A stretch of DNA of 64,000 nucleotides from Pyrenopolyporus hunteri (taxonomy: Eukaryota > Ascomycota > Sordariomycetes > Xylariales > Hypoxylaceae): positions 186,001 through 250,000 of the forward strand of contig CADCXC010000004.1 of NCBI GenBank assembly GCA_902806595.1. Reading direction: 5' to 3'. This document shows, one piece after another, positions 59,073 to 64,000 of this stretch. A model generated the notes under the pieces. That model was not told where the DNA came from. It saw only the letters and a list, made by a program, of their open reading frames with translations, and did not search any database. The first letter of the stretch is position 1, and every line of letters begins with the position of its first letter. The position numbers and the translations under genes were made by a program.

Positions 59073-62000
59073 TATAATAAATCGAATAATAAAGTAATTA
59101 CGTTAATTACGAAATAATAAAATAAAAGTTTCGATTTTTCGAAATTTAATCGAAACGATACGTTTTATCGTTTAAAATAAAACGTTATTAATCGATATAA
59201 TAACGACATTTAAAACGGTTTTATTATATGAAAAAACTTTAAACGAAAATAAATAAAAAATTATTAAAAAGTAAAATAAAAAAAGCGTTAAATTAAAAAT
59301 ACGGTTATTATTATAACTATTATTTCGCGATTTTAATAATAATTTATATAAATAAGTTAAATTTATATAACGTACATTAAATTACCGGGTTTTTATTTAT
59401 ATTTTAAATTAAAATTATTTTTTATATTTTTAAAAAATTTATTTATTAAATTATATAATAATCGATTATTATTTTTTTTTTTAATATTATTTTTTATTAA
59501 TTAATAAAATTAATTTTATTAATAATTTTATATATATAATTCGAATCGATAATATAAATATATTTATTATATATAATTTATAAAGTTTATTAATTTTATT
59601 ATATATTTTTTAATTTACGATTTTTTAATATAAAATTACGAGTTTATAATATAAATTAAAAGAAATTATTATAAAAGATTAATAATCGTATATTATCGTT
59701 TTTTATTAAAATTATTATTTAATATTTATTTATTTACGTATAATAAATAATAAAAGTTAAACGTTAATCGTTTAATTATTTATTAAAAGAAAAAAATCGA
59801 TAAAATAAATTCGATAACGTTTTAAATCTTTCGAATTTTAAATTTATTTTTCGAAAATATTTTATATCGATCGAATAATTAAACGTTAATTTTATTTTAA
59901 AAAAAAACGTTAATCGATAAATTCGATTTTTTAAACGTTTAATAATTATATTTACTTATATTACGATTAATAATTAATTTTTTAAAATAAAAATAAATAA
60001 TATTTATTATTTATATTAATAAAATTAATTCGTTAAAATATTAATTTATATTTTTAATATTAAAATATTTAAAAAAATTATATCGATATACGATATACGA
60101 AATCGCGACGTTATATTAATGTTATATTTATTTTTACCGATATTTTATTTATCGATTATTTATAAAATAACGATTTTAATATATTTTAATTAAATAATTA
60201 AATAAATTTAAAATATTATAAATTAACGATATATTAATAATTTTTTAATTTAATATTTAAATTTTAAATTTTTTTTAATATTATCGTAAAATATAATTAA
60301 AATAATACGAGTTTTATATCGATATAAATAAAAAAAATATTAATTCGAATAAATTATTAATAAAATAAGTAATTTTAAAATAAGTTTTTTAATATATGTT
60401 TAATATTATTAATAAAATATTATTATTCGGGTAAATTATTCGATTAAAATATTTAAATGTAAAATTTTATAATATTATATTTTATTAAGTCGTTTATTAA
60501 TTCGAAGGACAATTAATTTAACGATATTACTTTTTTTATTCGATTTTTTATTCGTTAAATATTATATTATTAAATATTAAATTATACGTATATTATTTAT
60601 CGTTTTTTCGTTATTTTTTTTTATAATCGGTAATATAATAGTAATATTTTTAAAAAGATAATTAATATTCGAATTATACGAAAATAAAAAATATAATAAT
60701 AATATTTTTCGAAAGATAATTAATATATATATTTAAATTATATTAAAACGAAAAAAAATATTATTATCGAAAACGTAAATTATATATTTTCGCAAATATA
60801 TTTAATTAATAAAAGTATTATTATTATAAAAATAAGTTTTATAAATATAATAAATTATTAATTCGATTTTTATATAAAATAATTAAATTCGAAAAAAAAT
60901 TAATAATAAAAAAAAAATAAATAATAAAAATTATTAATATTTACATTATTTAAATAATAATATAAATGAAATATTTATTAAAGTATTATTTAATAAATTA
61001 AATATTTATTTAAATAAATAATTTCCCGGTAAATATTAAAATAAATTAAACATTTTTTTATTTTTTCGTTTATAAAAATTATTATTTTTTATCTTTTTAC
61101 GGGTTTATATATATTAAAGTTATTATAAATATTTATTATTATACGTAATTATTTTTTTATTAAATATTATTTATATTATATAATATTTAAATATATAAAT
61201 AAATATTCGAAATTTTTAATATTAATAAAATTATTATAAAATTATTTAACGTTTTATAAAATAAAATTTTTAATGTCGTTTAAAGTTTTTAAATTAATAA
61301 AATTAATAACTTTTTATTTAAACGATAATCGTATTTTATATTAATAAAAAATAATATCGCATTTAATATTATATTATTATTTATACGATTCGTATAATAT
61401 TAACGTTTTATTAACGATTTATAACTTTTATTAGTTTTTTTTTACGTTAATTTAAAAATGTTATAAATTATAAATTATTTTTTCGTAATTAAATTACCCC
61501 CCTCTTTTTTTTTTTTATTTTTATTTTATTATATTTTTTAAAGTTATATTTATAATTAATTTGAAATTTTTTTTTAAAAAACCCGGTAAAATTAAATATT
61601 AATTAATAAATATTTAAGTAATTTTTATTAATTCGATTAAAAAGTATAAGTATTTATTAAATTTTATAATCGTGTATAATATTAATCGAAAATTAACGCG
61701 TAATTTTAAATTTTTTAAATAATTTAACTTTTTTTTTCGAAAAGTATATTATTTTATATTAATATTTAATTAACGTTAAAAAATTTACGCGAATAAATGT
61801 AATTTTAAAAGTAAATTACGTAGTTATTATCTTTTAACGTATATATATATATTAATTTTAATTATTAATATTAAACGTTTATTTTTATTTTTATAAAACT
61901 TTAATTTTATATATTACATTTATTTTTTAATTATTTTTTATAAATTATTAATTTTCGAATATTTTATTATATCCGCTTTTAAAAAATCCTCGAATAAATT

Positions 62001-63370
62001 AAATCGATAATAAATTATTTTAATATAAAATATTTATCCTCAAAAACGAAATATCGTTATTTTTAAATAAAATAACGAATTTATTAATTTCGTAATAATC
62101 GAATTAAAAACATTTAATTTTATTAATAAATATAAATTTAATTAAAATTAAATAAAATCTTTTAATTAAAATTCGAAAAAAAAAAAGGATTTTTTTTTAA
62201 AATTTATATAATCGATTATTTTTTTTATCGACGATAATAATAAACGGTCGAAAATAATCGATAATATTTTTTTAATCGATTTTATTATTTAAACTTTAAC
62301 GCGAGTTAAAAAAACCCTCGTAAATAAAACGATAATAAAAATAATTCGAAATTTAAAAATATATTTAATTTCGCGTAACTTTTATTTTTAAAATAATTTA
62401 TTTATAATATTTTATTTATTAATTTAAATTAAAATAAATTATTATTTTTAATAATTATAATTATAATCGAAGCCGTCGTTTTCGAAAGTTAAAATTAATA
62501 TAATTTTAATTATCGATTATTAATTTCGAAGGTAAATTTTTACGTTTTTTAAATTAAATATATTTATTAATAAATTTTAATTATATATGTAATAATAATT
62601 GATATTATTTTATTACGAAAATATATTTACGTAAATTATAAAATAAATTAAAATTTTTTTTAATATTATATCGTTTTATTTAATTATTTTTACGATATTT
62701 ACGTTAAATATTACTATAATTATAATAATAATAAATATTTATTTAAACGTAATATATATTAATTTATTAATATAAAATAATTATTTTAATTATTTATAAT
62801 AAATAATAAAAAACATATATAAATAAACGACGTATTTAAAATTATTTTTAATTTATTTTTAATATTTATACGCGTCGAAAAATCGCGATTTATTTTAAAT
62901 TTTATTTTTTAAATAATTAAAAATATTAAAATTTAATTATTTAATATTATCGATTAAATTAAAAAATTCGAATATTAAAAATTAATCGTAAATATTTAAC
63001 GTTATATTTATTTAAATTTATAAAATTATATTCGTAAAATATATATTTTTTATATATTTTTTATATATATTTAATTCGATAATTTAATTAATTATTCGAA
63101 AATCCCCGTATAATAAAAAAGTTATTTTTTATATTATATAAAATTTTAATTTATTAACTTCGTAAAAAATAAAAAAAAAAAAAAAACGCGAATTATAATT
63201 TATAAAAACGAAATTTAATTTATATTAAATATATTTAATAAAACGACGAAATTATCGCATATTTTATTATCGATTATTTAATTTCGTTAAATAATTATTT
63301 AACATTTATAAAAATTATTTTTTTTTATTTACGAATAAATATTTATAATAATTATATAATTAACACGTAT

Positions 63371-63640
63371 TTTATAATAATATAATTTTATATTAAAATA
63401 TTTATCGTAACGATAATAATAATAAATATATTTTTATTAAATATTTCGTCGTTTTACGTAATAAATATTTAAAGTATAATTTTTAAAAATAATATATTTA
63501 TCGATTAATACGAAATTAAATCGTTTATAATTTTTATATATATATAATTTAATTTATTTTATTTATTTTATATTTTTTATTATATAATCGTATAATAATT
63601 AATCGATTATTAATTAACGATTTTTTATTTATTTAATATA
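63371..63640 (+). repeat. dispersed ~270-bp repeat, copy 6, close to the right terminus
   Basis: Starts TATAATAATATAATTTTATA, contains TTTATCGTAACGATAATAAT and TTTCGTCGTTTTACG, and ends near TTAACGATTTTTTATTTATT. It lies ~240 bp inside the right end of the giant element. Confidence 0.7.
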
Positions 63641-63795
63641 TTTAATTATTTTTATTAAAATATCGAAATTAACTTAAAGTTAAAATTTATCGTAAATAAA
63701 TAATTTTAAAATAATTAAGTAATTTAAAGCTATTCGCAATAATATACGCGGATAAATACCCGTTAAAAAAGTCTAGTTGGTTATAGTTAGCCATA

Positions 63796-63877
63796 TACGG
63801 TATATCGTACTATATGCTAAACAGTACGGTAAAATAAAAATGAATGGCGGTTTAACGGTTCTCTGGACTTCGACCAG
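63796..63877 (-). repeat. right terminal inverted repeat of the giant element
   Basis: Reverse complement of the left repeat, without gaps. It ends ...GGACTTCGACCAG. The sequence between ~63720 and this repeat has near-normal composition, so RIP fades before the terminus. Confidence 0.92.
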
Positions 63878-63880
63878 GGT

Positions 63881-63886
63881 CCGCAT
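63881..63886. repeat. candidate target-site duplication, right copy (CCGCAT)
   Basis: The same hexamer as at 35909-35914, lying 3 bp outside the right inverted repeat. See the left copy for the weakness of this call. Confidence 0.35.
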
Positions 63887-64000
63887 ACACAGCACGCTGC
63901 GCTACACTACCTATGTATGCAACTATATTTCGAGCATACTAGTTAGAGGTATGTCGTGCGTGCGCTAGCGAATAACGAGGGCCGGACTGAATATTAGACC

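Larger units (their letters stand above)
35919..63877. mobile_element. giant (~28 kb) TIR-bounded element, heavily RIP-mutated
   Basis: An 82-bp inverted repeat sits exactly at the two composition boundaries. It is ~90% identical, and pairs 35919 with 63877 and 36000 with 63796 without gaps. Between the repeats, G+C drops to roughly 10-15% by eye, CpA/TpG almost vanish, TpA is very abundant and surviving C is mostly in CpG or CpT. That is the product of repeat-induced point mutation, which only acts on duplicated DNA. The simplest reading is one mobile element about 27,959 bp long. Eroded reading frames, dispersed repeats and minisatellites remain inside. No intact transposase, recombinase or polymerase is readable, so the class is unknown. 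Candidates are a large cut-and-paste TIR transposon, a Maverick-like element, a Starship-like element with unusually long TIRs, or a smaller TIR element swollen by nested insertions. Confidence 0.85.

Noticed and set aside
36000..63720. Block as mitochondrial DNA insertion
   Set aside because: I see no rRNA, tRNA or mitochondrial coding sequence. CpA depletion with CpG retention and terminal inverted repeats indicate a RIPed nuclear element.
36000..63720. Block as a centromere core
   Set aside because: AT-rich RIPed DNA can be centromeric, but precise inverted repeats at both edges and a size of 28 kb fit an inserted element better. CENP-A data would be needed to revisit this.

Overview
The window looks like nuclear DNA of a filamentous ascomycete (Pezizomycotina). 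The genes carry short introns of about 50-120 bp with GTRNGT-type donors and CTAAC/CTGAC branch sites. Their products are typical fungal families: GH92 mannosidase, Dal5-type MFS permease, Iml1, CAX antiporter and a Zrc1-type zinc transporter. A 28-kb block shows an extreme repeat-induced point mutation (RIP) signature. I cannot name the species.

Layout. Positions 1-35,918 are ordinary-composition genic DNA. From left to right: the N-terminal part of a GH92 alpha-mannosidase gene cut by the window edge (minus strand); a tiny two-exon gene for a secreted six-cysteine peptide with defensin-like spacing (minus); an allantoate-permease-family MFS transporter (plus), tail-to-tail with a coiled-coil plus triple H-type-lectin protein (minus). 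That lectin gene is divergently paired, across a 492-bp intergenic region, with an 875-aa helical protein that has a central hydrophobic hairpin (plus). Next come an NADP-dependent MDR reductase (plus), a vacuolar Ca2+/H+ exchanger (minus), the SEACIT/GATOR1 subunit Iml1 (minus), a short-chain dehydrogenase (minus) and a CDF zinc transporter in seven exons (plus). A gene-poor stretch of about 5.6 kb follows.

Positions 35,919-63,877 form one block of very low G+C (roughly 10-15% by eye). CpA/TpG are almost absent while CpG survives. It is bounded at both ends by an 82-bp terminal inverted repeat that is about 90% identical and includes a 43-bp perfect run. I interpret the whole block as a single giant TIR element of about 28 kb, heavily inactivated by RIP. 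Its interior keeps relics: at least two eroded reading frames whose stops are TAA, a family of ~270-bp dispersed repeats in both orientations, a ~38-bp minisatellite, and several short tandem arrays. Ordinary sequence resumes in the last ~120 bp.

Functional links. The CAX, CDF and Iml1 products would all act at or on the vacuole (Ca2+ and Zn2+ sequestration, TORC1 control), but they are ordinary separate genes. The lectin/hairpin gene pair is the best candidate for a locus-encoded two-component system. The giant TIR element is the most striking structural feature.
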